Shown piece after piece: positions 16,486 through 24,335 of a DNA stretch of 33,829 bases. The notes under the pieces were generated by a model. It searched no databases. It was given only the letters and a program-made list of their open reading frames with translations, and was not told where the DNA came from. The DNA is from CAZKTF01 sp964555565 (GTDB taxonomy: Bacteria > Planctomycetota > JAJSAM01 > JAKLKS01), in contig CAZKTF010000012.1 of the NCBI GenBank assembly GCA_964555565.1, positions 1 to 33,829 of the forward strand, read 5' to 3'. The position numbers and the translations under genes are program-made. The number at the start of each line of letters is the position of its first letter. Position 1 is the stretch's first letter.

Positions 16486-17594
16486 GCCGGGCCCGCGCCG
16501 GGGAGGGGACGCCCCTCGAGGATCCGCTTCACGTACATCCGCTCGTAGTACTCCTTGAACCGGGCGGAGGACCTGACCGCCGCCGTCCACCAGACGTGCT
16601 TCCGGTACCACTGGATCGTCTGGGCCAGGCCCGCCTCGAACTCCTGCCGGGGCTTCCAGCCGAGGTCCTTCTCCGCCTTCGACCAGTCGATCGCGTAGCG
16701 GCGGTCGTGGCCGGGGCGGTCCTCCACGGAGCGGATGAGGGACTCGGGCTTGTTCAGCGCACGCACGATCTCCCGGACGACCGCGATGTTCTCCCTCTCG
16801 GCGGCGCCGCCGAAGTTGTAGACGCTCCCCGCGCGGCCCCTCTCGAAGGCCGCCAGCAGCCCCCGGCAGTGGTCCTCGACGTGGATCCAGTCCCGCACCT
16901 GGAGGCCGTCGCCGTAGACCGGGAGCGGCTTGTCCTCCATCGCGTTCGTGATCATCAGGGGTATGAACTTCTCCGGGAACTGCCAGGGGCCGTAGTTGTT
17001 CGAGCACCGGGTGATGACCGCGTCCACGGCCTTCGGCCCGTGGGTGCGGACCGCCGCGAGCACGAGGAGGTCCGCGGCCGCCTTGCTCGCCGCGTAGGGG
17101 CTGTTGGGGTGGAGCGGGGTCGTCTCCTTGAAGCGCCCGCGGGGGCCGAGGCTCCCGTAGACCTCGTCGGTGGACACGTGGACGAGCCGCTTCGCGCACC
17201 CCTTGCGCACGAAGTCGATCACCTGCTGCGTCCCGAGGACGTTCGTGCGCACGAAGTCGATGGCGTCCACGGTCGATCGGTCCACGTGGCTCTCGGCGGC
17301 CAGGTGGAACACGCCCCGGAACCCCCCCGGGGGGACCACCTTGAGGACGTCGGGGCCCCCGCGGGGCTGCGGGTCCGGCCGCATCACGGCGCAGACGTCC
17401 TGCTTGACCAGCTCGTACCGGGAGGCGTCCTCCGCGGCCTTCAGGCCGCCGAAGCGCGCCGCGTCCCCCGCGTAGGTGAGGACGTCCAGGTTCACGACCT
17501 TGTCCTCGGGGTACTCCCGGAGGAGCATCCGCACGAGGTTGCTCCCGATGAACCCGCAGCCGCCGGTGACGAGGAAGCCCGAGGGGCCGCTCAC
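16482..17594 (-). CDS. rmlB: dTDP-glucose 4,6-dehydratase
   Basis: A 370-residue extended SDR enzyme, second step of dTDP-L-rhamnose synthesis. The NAD-binding motif GGCGFIG is at about 11-17, the catalytic T-D-E lies in STDEVYG (141-147), and the Tyr-Lys pair is in YAASK (Y167, K171). NNYGPWQFPEKFIP is the usual substrate-side signature. A stretch of about 24 residues (roughly 70-93, Pro/Gly-rich) before HLAAESHVDRS is longer than in typical RmlB. It starts at a GTG overlapping the rmlD stop. The order in the transcript is rmlC-rmlA-rmlD-rmlB. Confidence 0.96.
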   Translation of the reverse strand: MSGPSGFLVTGGCGFIGSNLVRMLLREYPEDKVVNLDVLTYAGDAARFGGLKAAEDASRYELVKQDVCAVMRPDPQPRGGPDVLKVVPPGGFRGVFHLAAESHVDRSTVDAIDFVRTNVLGTQQVIDFVRKGCAKRLVHVSTDEVYGSLGPRGRFKETTPLHPNSPYAASKAAADLLVLAAVRTHGPKAVDAVITRCSNNYGPWQFPEKFIPLMITNAMEDKPLPVYGDGLQVRDWIHVEDHCRGLLAAFERGRAGSVYNFGGAAERENIAVVREIVRALNKPESLIRSVEDRPGHDRRYAIDWSKAEKDLGWKPRQEFEAGLAQTIQWYRKHVWWTAAVRSSARFKEYYERMYVKRILEGRPLPGAGPA

Positions 17595-18466
17595 GCGCGC
17601 GGCTCCGGGCGGCCCCGGAGGTACTCGCGGAGCGCGTCGCGCCAGGGCCGCAGCGGCCTGCCGGTCGTCCGGACGTAGCGGGTGCAGTCGAAGACCGAGT
17701 TCGCGGGCCTCGGCGCGGGGCGCGCGAGCGCGGCGGCCGTGGTCGGGACGAGCTCGATGCCGGAGACCCCGGCCTCGTGGAGGACGGCGCGGGCGCAGTC
17801 GAACCAGGTGCAGGCGCCCGCGGCCGCGACGTGGAACAGCCCGGCGTGGCCGTCGGCCAGGAGCACCTTCAGCGCCCGGGCGAAGTCCCGGGCCCAGGTC
17901 GGCGAGACCGTCTGGTCGTGCACCACGGGGATCCGCTTCTCCGTGCGCGCCCTGGCGAGGATCGCGTCGGGGAAGGACTTCCTCCCGGCGCCGTAGAGGG
18001 ACTGCCCGCGCACGATCGTCCAGGCCCGCTCGGGGAGGGTCTCGCGGACGAGCCGCTCCCCCTCGGCCTTGGAGCGGCCGTAGACGGAGCGGGGGTGGAC
18101 GCGGTCGTCCTCGTCGTAGGGCTTCCTCTTCCGGCCGTCGAAGACGTAGTCGGTGGAGACGAGGAGGAGCCGCGCCCTGGCGGCCTTCGCCGCCAGCGCC
18201 GCGTTCAGGGCCCCCGTGGCGTTGGCCGCCATGGCGCGGGTCTCGTCCGCCTCGCAGCCGTCCACGTCGGTCCAGGCGGCCAGGTGGACCACCCACCGGG
18301 GCCGGGCCGCCCTGACGGCCCGGCGGAGCCCCGCGGCGTCGGTCACGTCGCACCCCGGAAGGTCCCCGCCCGCCACCGCCCAGCGCGACCTCTCCCCGAG
18401 GACCCCGCGGAGCTCGCGCCCGACCAGTCCGTCCCAGCCCGTCACGAAGACGCGCGTCGCCTTCAC
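17591..18466 (-). CDS. rmlD: dTDP-4-dehydrorhamnose reductase
   Basis: A 291-residue SDR enzyme that makes dTDP-L-rhamnose from the 4-keto sugar. The cofactor loop is VTGWDGLVG (about 8-16) and the active site STDYVFDG (104-111) with Y129..K133 in YGRSK. Its normal RmlD length and the C-terminal substrate segment (RPANSVFDC) support the call. It begins at a GTG overlapping the rmlA stop by four nt and ends overlapping rmlB the same way. Confidence 0.95.
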   Translation of the reverse strand: MKATRVFVTGWDGLVGRELRGVLGERSRWAVAGGDLPGCDVTDAAGLRRAVRAARPRWVVHLAAWTDVDGCEADETRAMAANATGALNAALAAKAARARLLLVSTDYVFDGRKRKPYDEDDRVHPRSVYGRSKAEGERLVRETLPERAWTIVRGQSLYGAGRKSFPDAILARARTEKRIPVVHDQTVSPTWARDFARALKVLLADGHAGLFHVAAAGACTWFDCARAVLHEAGVSGIELVPTTAAALARPAPRPANSVFDCTRYVRTTGRPLRPWRDALREYLRGRPEPRA

Positions 18467-19209
18467 CGGGCCCCCTTCCGCCCCGTCGCCTCCGCGTGGA
18501 CCATCACGTTCGCCCGGTAGAGCGACTCGAAGGTCCCCGCGTCGGTCCAGGCGATGTCGGGGCCGAGCACCTGGAAGCGCAGCGACCCGCGGGCGACGTA
18601 GGCGTTGTTCACGTCCGTGATCTCGAGCTCCCCCCGGCCGCTCGGGCTGAGGGTCCGGATGATGTCGAACACGGCGGCGTCGTAGCAGTAGGCCCCCGTC
18701 ACGGCCAGCCGGCTCTTCGGCTTCCCGGGCTTCTCCTCGATGGCGACCACGCGCCTGCCCCGGAGCTCGGCCACCCCGAAGCGCTGCGGGTCCTCCACCT
18801 CCTTGAGGAAGACGCAGGCCCCGTCGCGGTGGCCCTTCGCCTCGGCGCGGATGAGGCGCGCCGCACCAGGGCCGAAGATGTTGTCCCCGAGGATGACCGC
18901 CACGCGGTCCCCGCCCGCGAAGTGCTCGCTCAGGCGGAGCGCGTCGGCGATCCCGCCCGCGCCCTTCTGGTAGGTGTAGTTGAGGTGCTTGAGCCCGAAG
19001 TCCGCCCCGTTCCCCAGCAGCGGGACGAAGTCCCCCGCGTTGTTCCCCCCGGTCACGAGGAGGATGTCGGTGATGCCCGCGTCCACGAGCGTCCGGATGG
19101 GGTAGAAGACCATCGGCCTGTCGTAGACCGGGAGGAGGTGCTTGTTCGTGACCCGGGTGAGGGGGTCGAGGCGCGAGCCCGTCCCGCCGCAGAGGACGAC
19201 CCCCTTCAC
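18463..19209 (-). CDS. rmlA: Glucose-1-phosphate thymidylyltransferase (short form)
   Basis: A 248-residue nucleotidyltransferase for the first step of dTDP-rhamnose synthesis. The signature GGTGSRLDPLT (about 8-18) and the Lys in TNKHLLPVYDRPM (K23) are present, as are LGDNIFG and the EEKPGKPKS segment. It is shorter than the common ~290-residue RmlA and resembles the compact form lacking the C-terminal helical extension, which in longer enzymes holds an allosteric site. The GTG start overlaps the rmlC stop (GTGA); a reading extended upstream to 19749 runs antiparallel to nothing sensible and lies within rmlC. Confidence 0.94.
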   Translation of the reverse strand: MKGVVLCGGTGSRLDPLTRVTNKHLLPVYDRPMVFYPIRTLVDAGITDILLVTGGNNAGDFVPLLGNGADFGLKHLNYTYQKGAGGIADALRLSEHFAGGDRVAVILGDNIFGPGAARLIRAEAKGHRDGACVFLKEVEDPQRFGVAELRGRRVVAIEEKPGKPKSRLAVTGAYCYDAAVFDIIRTLSPSGRGELEITDVNNAYVARGSLRFQVLGPDIAWTDAGTFESLYRANVMVHAEATGRKGAR

Positions 19210-19799
19210 GGCTTCACCGCCTCCCCGCCGGGCCCCCACCGGAAGGAGGGCCTCGCGCGGTACTCCTCCAGGGTCATCCCGCGCCGGTCGCGGTCGTTGA
19301 GGACCGGCGCGGCGACCGGCCAGCGGATCCCCACCTCCGGGTCGTTCCAGGCGAGGCACCCCTCGGCCTCCCGCACCCAGTAGCCGGTCACCTTGTACTG
19401 CACCTCGGCGTCCTCCGCGAGCGCCACGAAGCCGTGGGCGAAGCCGGGCGGGACCCACACCTCGAGCGGCGCGGCGGCCGCGGCGTCCAGCGTCGCCCCG
19501 TGCCACCTCCCGAAGGTGGGAGAGCCCGCCCGGAGGTCCACCACCGCGTCCCAGACCGCCCCGCGCGTGCAGCGGACGAGCTTCCCGAGCGGCGCCGTCA
19601 TGTCCTGCCAGTGCAGCCCGCGCAGCACCCCCTTGCGCGACCGGGAGTGGTTGTCCTGCACGAAGCGCGCCGGGAGGCCCGCCTCGGCGAAGGCGTTCTC
19701 GCGCCAGGCCTCGTAGAACGACCCCCGGTCGTCCGCGACGGAGCGGCACTCGATCTCGATCACGCCCGCGAGCGGCGTGGGCCGGAAGATGAAGTTCAC
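19206..19799 (-). CDS. rmlC: dTDP-4-dehydrorhamnose 3,5-epimerase
   Basis: A 197-residue cupin. Hallmarks are DRGSFYEAW (about 24-32), the catalytic His in LRGLHWQ (H63), K73 in LGKLVRC, PPGFAHGF (about 117-124) and the Tyr in YKVTGYW (Y140). Length is close to the family's 180-190. The start is a GTG overlapping the stop of the GalE-like gene by four nt. It is the first rml gene in the transcript. Confidence 0.95.
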   Translation of the reverse strand: MNFIFRPTPLAGVIEIECRSVADDRGSFYEAWRENAFAEAGLPARFVQDNHSRSRKGVLRGLHWQDMTAPLGKLVRCTRGAVWDAVVDLRAGSPTFGRWHGATLDAAAAAPLEVWVPPGFAHGFVALAEDAEVQYKVTGYWVREAEGCLAWNDPEVGIRWPVAAPVLNDRDRRGMTLEEYRARPSFRWGPGGEAVKP

Positions 19800-20755
19800 T
19801 TCTTCGCCCCCGCCCGGGCCGGCTTGACGAACCACTCCCCGGTCCGCCGCAGCCCCTCGCGGAGGTCCACCGTCGGCCGGAAGCCGAGGACCCCCTCGAG
19901 GCGCTCCACGTCGGCCAGCGAGTGGCGGACCTCGCCGGCGCGCCCGGGCTCGAAGCGCGGCTTCGGGACCTTCCCCAGGACCTCGCCGATCATGTTGGCG
20001 AGGCCGAGGATGGTCACGCGGTCCCCGCAGGCCACGTTCAGGGTCTCCCCGGCGGCGCGGGGGGCGCGCGCGGCGCGGAGGTTCGCCTCGATCACGTTGT
20101 CCACGTAGGTGAAGTCGCGCGTCTGGTTCCCGTCCCCGAAGACCACGGGCCGGCGCCCCTTCGCGATGGCCAGGAAGAAGCGCGGGACCACGGCCGCGTA
20201 CTCCCCCTCCGGGTCCTGGCGCGGGCCGAAGACGTTGAAGTAGCGGAGGATCGTCGTCGGGACGCCCAGGGAGGCGTGGTAGGACCGCGCGTAGGCCTCC
20301 CCGGCGACCTTGGAGGACGCGTAGGGGGACAGCGGCTGGAGGAGCATCGACTCCACCTTGGGGAGCGTCGGGGAGTCGCCGTACACGCTGGAGGAGGAGG
20401 CGAAGAGCACGCGCCGCACTCCGCCGTCCCTGCGCGCCGCCTCCAGCACGTTGAGCGTCCCGAGGACGTTCACCTCGGTGGTGAGCCGCGGGTCCGCGAG
20501 GCTCCGGGCGATCGAAGGGATGGCCCCGTGGTGGAGGACGTACTCGCAGCCCTTCACCGCGCGGTACACCTCGCCGGCGTCGCGGAGGTCCCCCGCGACG
20601 ACCTTCACCCGCCCGGGGGGCAGGCCGTGGAGGTTCCGCCGCCTGCCCGTGGAGAAGTCGTCGAGGACGCGCACGTCCTCGCCCTCCGCGGCGAGGCGGT
20701 GGACGAGGTTGCTCCCGATGAACCCGGCGCCGCCGGTCACCAGCCACCGCGCCAT
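19796..20755 (-). CDS. UDP-hexose/UDP-HexNAc 4-epimerase (GalE/WbpP-like SDR)
   Basis: A 319-residue extended SDR. GGAGFIGSN (8-16) binds NAD, SSSSVYG (120-126) and Y145..K149 in YASSK form the active site. SIARSLADP and RYFNVFGPRQDPEGEYAAVVPRF are characteristic of the WbpP/GalE-like branch acting on UDP-GlcNAc or UDP-Glc. The ATG at 20753-20755 is used; an upstream in-frame extension of 40 residues overlaps the heptamer repeat and is unlikely to be protein. It begins a new coupled block after a 193-nt gap and ends in a GTGA overlap with rmlC. Exact substrate not determined. Confidence 0.9.
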   Translation of the reverse strand: MARWLVTGGAGFIGSNLVHRLAAEGEDVRVLDDFSTGRRRNLHGLPPGRVKVVAGDLRDAGEVYRAVKGCEYVLHHGAIPSIARSLADPRLTTEVNVLGTLNVLEAARRDGGVRRVLFASSSSVYGDSPTLPKVESMLLQPLSPYASSKVAGEAYARSYHASLGVPTTILRYFNVFGPRQDPEGEYAAVVPRFFLAIAKGRRPVVFGDGNQTRDFTYVDNVIEANLRAARAPRAAGETLNVACGDRVTILGLANMIGEVLGKVPKPRFEPGRAGEVRHSLADVERLEGVLGFRPTVDLREGLRRTGEWFVKPARAGAKK

Positions 20756-20819
20756 CCGACCTCCGGAGCGGGCTCCCCCGCCTCGCGGCGGAGCATACGC
20801 GCTCCGGAAGCGGCGGGGA

Positions 20820-20854
20820 AGGAACGCGGAACGAGGAACGGAGAACGAAGAACG
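20820..20854. repeat. Five tandem imperfect heptamers (RRGAACG)
   Basis: Units on the plus strand are AGGAACG, CGGAACG, AGGAACG, GAGAACG and AAGAACG. They lie 65-100 nt upstream of the GalE-like start, in the only sizeable gap inside the sugar operon. They could be a binding array or simple slippage sequence. Confidence 0.7.
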
Positions 20855-20937
20855 GATGCCCTGGGCCCTGGGCAAGGCACCCCGGGCCGAGGCCCCGACT
20901 CCGCGGCGGGCCGGCGGTTCCCGCAGCCCAGGGGTCA

Positions 20938-20957
20938 GTGCCCTCGGCTCAGGGCAC
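20938..20957 (-). terminator. Hairpin at the end of the UDP-glucuronate epimerase-like gene
   Basis: GTGCCCT (20938-20944) and AGGGCAC (20951-20957) form a perfect 7-bp stem with a 6-nt loop. The stop codon of the gene falls at the loop/stem edge. There is no U-run, so this may be a processing or pausing hairpin rather than a true intrinsic terminator. Confidence 0.3.
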
Positions 20958-21902
20958 CCTTCCCCTCATCCACTCCACGAACTTCCCGATCCCCCGCTCG
21001 AGAGGGGTCGAGGGTTCGTACCCGAGCTCCGCGCGCGCCAGCGCGACGTCGGCGCAGGTGAGAGGGACGTCGCCGGGCTGCTCGGGCCGGCGGTCCACGA
21101 CGGCCTCCTTCCCCAGCGCCTTCCCGAGGATCCCCAGCAGGTCGGTCACCGAGGTCGTGCGCGACCCGCCGAGGTTGTAGACGTGGAACCCGGAGGCGCG
21201 GTCGAGCGCGCGGAGCGCCCCGTCCACGATGTCGTCGATGTAGGTGTAGTCCCGCCGCGCGCTCCCGTCCCCGAAGACCGCCACGGGGCGCCCCTCCTCC
21301 ATGGCCCGCGCGAAGGCGTGCACCGCCATCTCGGGCCTCTGGCGGGGCCCGTAGGCGGTGAAGAACCGGAGGCAGGTGATCGCGGTCCCGTGGTTGCGGT
21401 GGTGGGCGTGGGCGAGCAGCTCCGCGGCGCGCTTGGTGGCCGCGTAGGGGGACACGGGCCGGTCGCAGGGGTCCGATTCCGCGAAGGGGACCTTCGAGCG
21501 CGACCCGTAGACCGAGGACGAGGAGGCGACGACGACCGGGGAGATCCCCGCGGCGCGGGCCTCGGCGAGGACGACCGCCGTCCCGCGGACGTTCACGTCG
21601 GCGTAGGCCACGGGGTCGAGGAGCGAGGCCCGCACGCCGGCCTTGGCCGCGAGGTGGACCACCGCGTCGCACCCCGCCATCGCCCCGCGGACCGCCTCCG
21701 CGTCCCGGAGGTCCCCTTCCACGAGCGGGAGTTCCCCCCGGCGGCGGGCCTCCTCGAGGTTCGCGCGCTTGAGGGCCTCGGCGTAGAAGGGGTCGAAGTT
21801 GTCGAGCCCCCGTACCCGGTCCCCGCGGGCCAGCAGGGCCTCGGCGACGTGGGAGCCGATGAAGCCCGCGGCCCCGGTGACCAGGACGGTGCGCCCGCTC
21901 AC
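20949..21902 (-). CDS. NAD-dependent epimerase, UDP-glucuronate 4-epimerase-like (CapI/LspL type)
   Basis: A 317-residue extended SDR. The cofactor loop is VTGAAGFIGSH (8-18). GLDNFDPFYAEALKRANL (32-49), KAGVRASLLDPVAY (87-100) and RFFTAYGPRQRPEMA closely follow the UDP-glucuronate epimerase pattern. The catalytic pair is Y153..K157 in YAATK. It would interconvert UDP-GlcA and UDP-GalA, drawing on the dehydrogenase made by the preceding gene. The GTG start overlaps the dehydrogenase stop (GTGA). A related 4-epimerase on another UDP-uronate is also possible. Confidence 0.88.
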   Translation of the reverse strand: MSGRTVLVTGAAGFIGSHVAEALLARGDRVRGLDNFDPFYAEALKRANLEEARRRGELPLVEGDLRDAEAVRGAMAGCDAVVHLAAKAGVRASLLDPVAYADVNVRGTAVVLAEARAAGISPVVVASSSSVYGSRSKVPFAESDPCDRPVSPYAATKRAAELLAHAHHRNHGTAITCLRFFTAYGPRQRPEMAVHAFARAMEEGRPVAVFGDGSARRDYTYIDDIVDGALRALDRASGFHVYNLGGSRTTSVTDLLGILGKALGKEAVVDRRPEQPGDVPLTCADVALARAELGYEPSTPLERGIGKFVEWMRGRVP

Positions 21903-23212
21903 AGGAGGACGACGTTCTTCCGGTCCGCGACGCCCGCGGTGGCGTTCCTCGTGTCCACGACCAGGCGGGCCTCGCGCACCACGAGCCCGTAGTCGAAGGC
22001 GGCGTGGTCGGTGGCGATGAGGACGGCGTCGGCGGCCCGCAGCTCCTCGGCCGTGAGCGGGACCGGATCGAAGGTCTCCCCCGCCACGCGGAAGGACCCG
22101 GTGTGCGGGTCGCAGGCCCGCACCTCCGCCCCGAGGTGGCGGAGCTCGGCCACGATCTCCAGCGCGGGCGACTCGCGGATGTCGTCGATGTCCCGCTTGT
22201 AGGCCACCCCCAGGACGAGGACGCGGCTCCCGCGGACCGCCTTCCCCCGGGCGTTGAGCGCGTCCGAGACCTTGCGGACGACGTAGCCGGGCATCTCCCC
22301 GTTCACCGTGTCGGCGAGCTCGATGAACCGGGCGCGGTAGTTGAGGGAACGCAGCTTCCAGGAGAGGTAGAGGGGGTCGATGGGGATGCAGTGGCCCCCG
22401 AGGCCCGGCCCGGGGCGGAAGGCCATGAAGCCGAAGGGCTTGGTGGACGCGGCGTCGATCACCTCCCAGACGTTCAGGCCGAGGCGGTCGCACATGATGG
22501 CGACCTCGTTCACGAGCCCGATGTTCACGCTGCGGAAGGTGTTCTCGAGGAGCTTGACCATCTCTGCGGCGGCCGCGCGGGAGACCGGCACGACGCGGTC
22601 CACGGCCGCCCCGTAGAGGAGCGCCGCCATCTCGGTGCAGCGGGCCGTGACCCCCCCGACCACCTTGGGGGTGTTCCGCACCCCGTACTTCGGGTTCCCG
22701 GGGTCCACCCGCTCGGGGGAGAAGGCCAGGAAGAAGTCCTCGCCCACCTTGAGCCCGTCCGCCTCGAGGAGCTTCGGGAGGAGGACCTCCTCCGTCGTCC
22801 CGGGGTAGGTGGTGGACTCCAGGACCACGAGCATCCCGCGGTGCATCCGGGCGGCCACCTCCGCGGCAGCCCGCTCCACGAAGGACATGTCCGGGTCCCG
22901 CGTCTTGCTGAGGGGCGTGGGGACGCAGATGCTGACGGCGTCCACCTCGGCGAGGCCCCCGAAGTCGGCGGAGGCGCGGAACCGGCCGGCCTTCACCGCC
23001 TCGGCCACGCGGGCCGAGGGGATGTCGGGGACGTAGGAGACGCCGGAGTTGAGCCGGTCCACCTTCTCGGCGGCCACGTCGAAGCCGCTCACGCGGAACC
23101 CGGCCCGCGCGAACTCCATGGCCAGGGGGAGTCCCACGTAGCCCAGGCCCAGGACCCCGACGCGGGCCTCCCGGGACTGGATGCGGCGGCGAAGCTCGGC
23201 GGCGCTGCTCAA
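21899..23212 (-). CDS. Nucleotide-sugar 6-dehydrogenase (UDP-GlcNAc/UDP-ManNAc dehydrogenase family, WbpA-like)
   Basis: A 437-residue UDP-glucose/GDP-mannose dehydrogenase family enzyme that oxidises C6 to the uronate with two NAD+. The Rossmann loop is GLGYVGLP (22-29). The catalytic Lys is about K220 in EMVKLLENTFR, and the nucleophile is C275 in GGHCIPIDP. The following LYLSWK and the overall length fit the WbpA/WecC branch better than UDP-glucose dehydrogenase. However, the neighbours (UDP-xylose synthase and UDP-glucuronate epimerase) need UDP-GlcA, so dual or UDP-Glc specificity should be considered. It starts at a TTG overlapping the stop of the upstream gene (TTGA). Confidence 0.92.
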   Translation of the reverse strand: MSSAAELRRRIQSREARVGVLGLGYVGLPLAMEFARAGFRVSGFDVAAEKVDRLNSGVSYVPDIPSARVAEAVKAGRFRASADFGGLAEVDAVSICVPTPLSKTRDPDMSFVERAAAEVAARMHRGMLVVLESTTYPGTTEEVLLPKLLEADGLKVGEDFFLAFSPERVDPGNPKYGVRNTPKVVGGVTARCTEMAALLYGAAVDRVVPVSRAAAAEMVKLLENTFRSVNIGLVNEVAIMCDRLGLNVWEVIDAASTKPFGFMAFRPGPGLGGHCIPIDPLYLSWKLRSLNYRARFIELADTVNGEMPGYVVRKVSDALNARGKAVRGSRVLVLGVAYKRDIDDIRESPALEIVAELRHLGAEVRACDPHTGSFRVAGETFDPVPLTAEELRAADAVLIATDHAAFDYGLVVREARLVVDTRNATAGVADRKNVVLL

Positions 23213-24168
23213 GGCTTGCCTCCCGCGGGGACGGAGGCGATCCGCTCCCGGAAATGTGCGACGGTGCGCCTAAGACCGTCCGCGACGCGGACCTTCGGCT
23301 CCCACCCCAGGAGCCGGCGCGCCTTCTCGATGTCCGGGCGGCGGACCCGCGGGTCGTCCTGCATGGCCGGGACGTGGACGACGCGGCTCTTCGACCCCGT
23401 GACCTCGAGGACGAGCCGCGCGAACTCGAGGATGGTCATCTCCTCCGGGTTCCCCAGGTTCACGGGGAGGTCGTGGTCCACGGCCAGCAGCCGCACCACC
23501 CCCTCCACGAGGTCGTCCACGAAGCAGAAGGAGCGGGTCTGCTTCCCGTCCCCGTGCACGGTGAGGTCCCGACCCGCGAGGGCCTGCTCCATGAAGGAGG
23601 GCACCACGCGGCCGTCCCCGAGCCGCATGCGCGGCCCGTAGGTGTTGAAGAAGCGGGCGATCCGGATCCGCATCCCGTGGGCCCGGTGGTAGGCCATGAC
23701 CAGGGCCTCGGCGAACCTCTTCGACTCGTCGTAGACCCCGCGGGGGCCGATGGGGTTCACGTTCCCCCAGTAATCCTCGCGCTGGGGGTGCTGGTGCGGG
23801 TCCCCGTAGACCTCGGAGGAGGAGGCGAGGAAGAACGCCGCCCCGCGGGCCTTCGCGAGCCCGAGGGCGTTGTGGGTCCCCAGGGAGCCCACCTTGAGGG
23901 TCTGGATCGGGTACTGGAGGTAGTCCACCGGGCTCGCCGGCGAGGCCAGGTGGAGGACGGCGTCCAGCGCGCCCTCGACGACGAGGGGCCGGGAGACGTC
24001 CTGCTCGAGGAGGGAGAAGCGGGGCTCCCGTTCGAGGGAACGGAGGTTGTCCCGGCTCCCCGTGATGAAGTTGTCCACGGCGACCACGGTCCAGCCGTCG
24101 GCCACCAGCCTCTGGGAGAGGTGGCTGCCGATGAACCCGGCCCCCCCGGTGACGACCGCCCGCGCCAT
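23209..24168 (-). CDS. UDP-glucuronate decarboxylase (UDP-xylose synthase)
   Basis: A 319-residue extended SDR that converts UDP-glucuronate to UDP-xylose. GGAGFIGSH (8-16), HLASPASPVDYLQYPIQT (73-90), SSSEVYGDP (116-124) and Y146..K150 in YDESK, followed by RFFNTYGPRM, are textbook UXS motifs. No N-terminal membrane anchor is present, as in bacterial enzymes. The ATG at 24166-24168 is the first gene of the sugar operon, 166 nt downstream of accC. It ends in a TTGA overlap with the dehydrogenase gene. Confidence 0.95.
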   Translation of the reverse strand: MARAVVTGGAGFIGSHLSQRLVADGWTVVAVDNFITGSRDNLRSLEREPRFSLLEQDVSRPLVVEGALDAVLHLASPASPVDYLQYPIQTLKVGSLGTHNALGLAKARGAAFFLASSSEVYGDPHQHPQREDYWGNVNPIGPRGVYDESKRFAEALVMAYHRAHGMRIRIARFFNTYGPRMRLGDGRVVPSFMEQALAGRDLTVHGDGKQTRSFCFVDDLVEGVVRLLAVDHDLPVNLGNPEEMTILEFARLVLEVTGSKSRVVHVPAMQDDPRVRRPDIEKARRLLGWEPKVRVADGLRRTVAHFRERIASVPAGGKP

Positions 24169-24322
24169 CCTGCTCTCCCGGAACTTCGCCTCCCCGCCGG
24201 AGGGCGAACGAGCGAGGGTAACGCCGCCCGCGCCGGGGGCGTAGGAGTTACAAACGGGCCTTCGGGCGGCGTTCGGAAGCCCCTGCGCGCGCGCGGCTTG
24301 CGACGGGGGAAAGTACTCGCGA

Positions 24323-24335
24323 GGGGTCTGACCCC
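24323..24335. repeat. 13-bp palindrome GGGGTCTGACCCC overlapping the accC stop
   Basis: A perfect inverted repeat around one central base, placed at the 3' end of accC (stop codon 24335-24337). A sister palindrome, GGGGACTGTCCCC, is at 28558-28570. It may act as a transcription terminator or mark a REP-like element. Confidence 0.6.
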
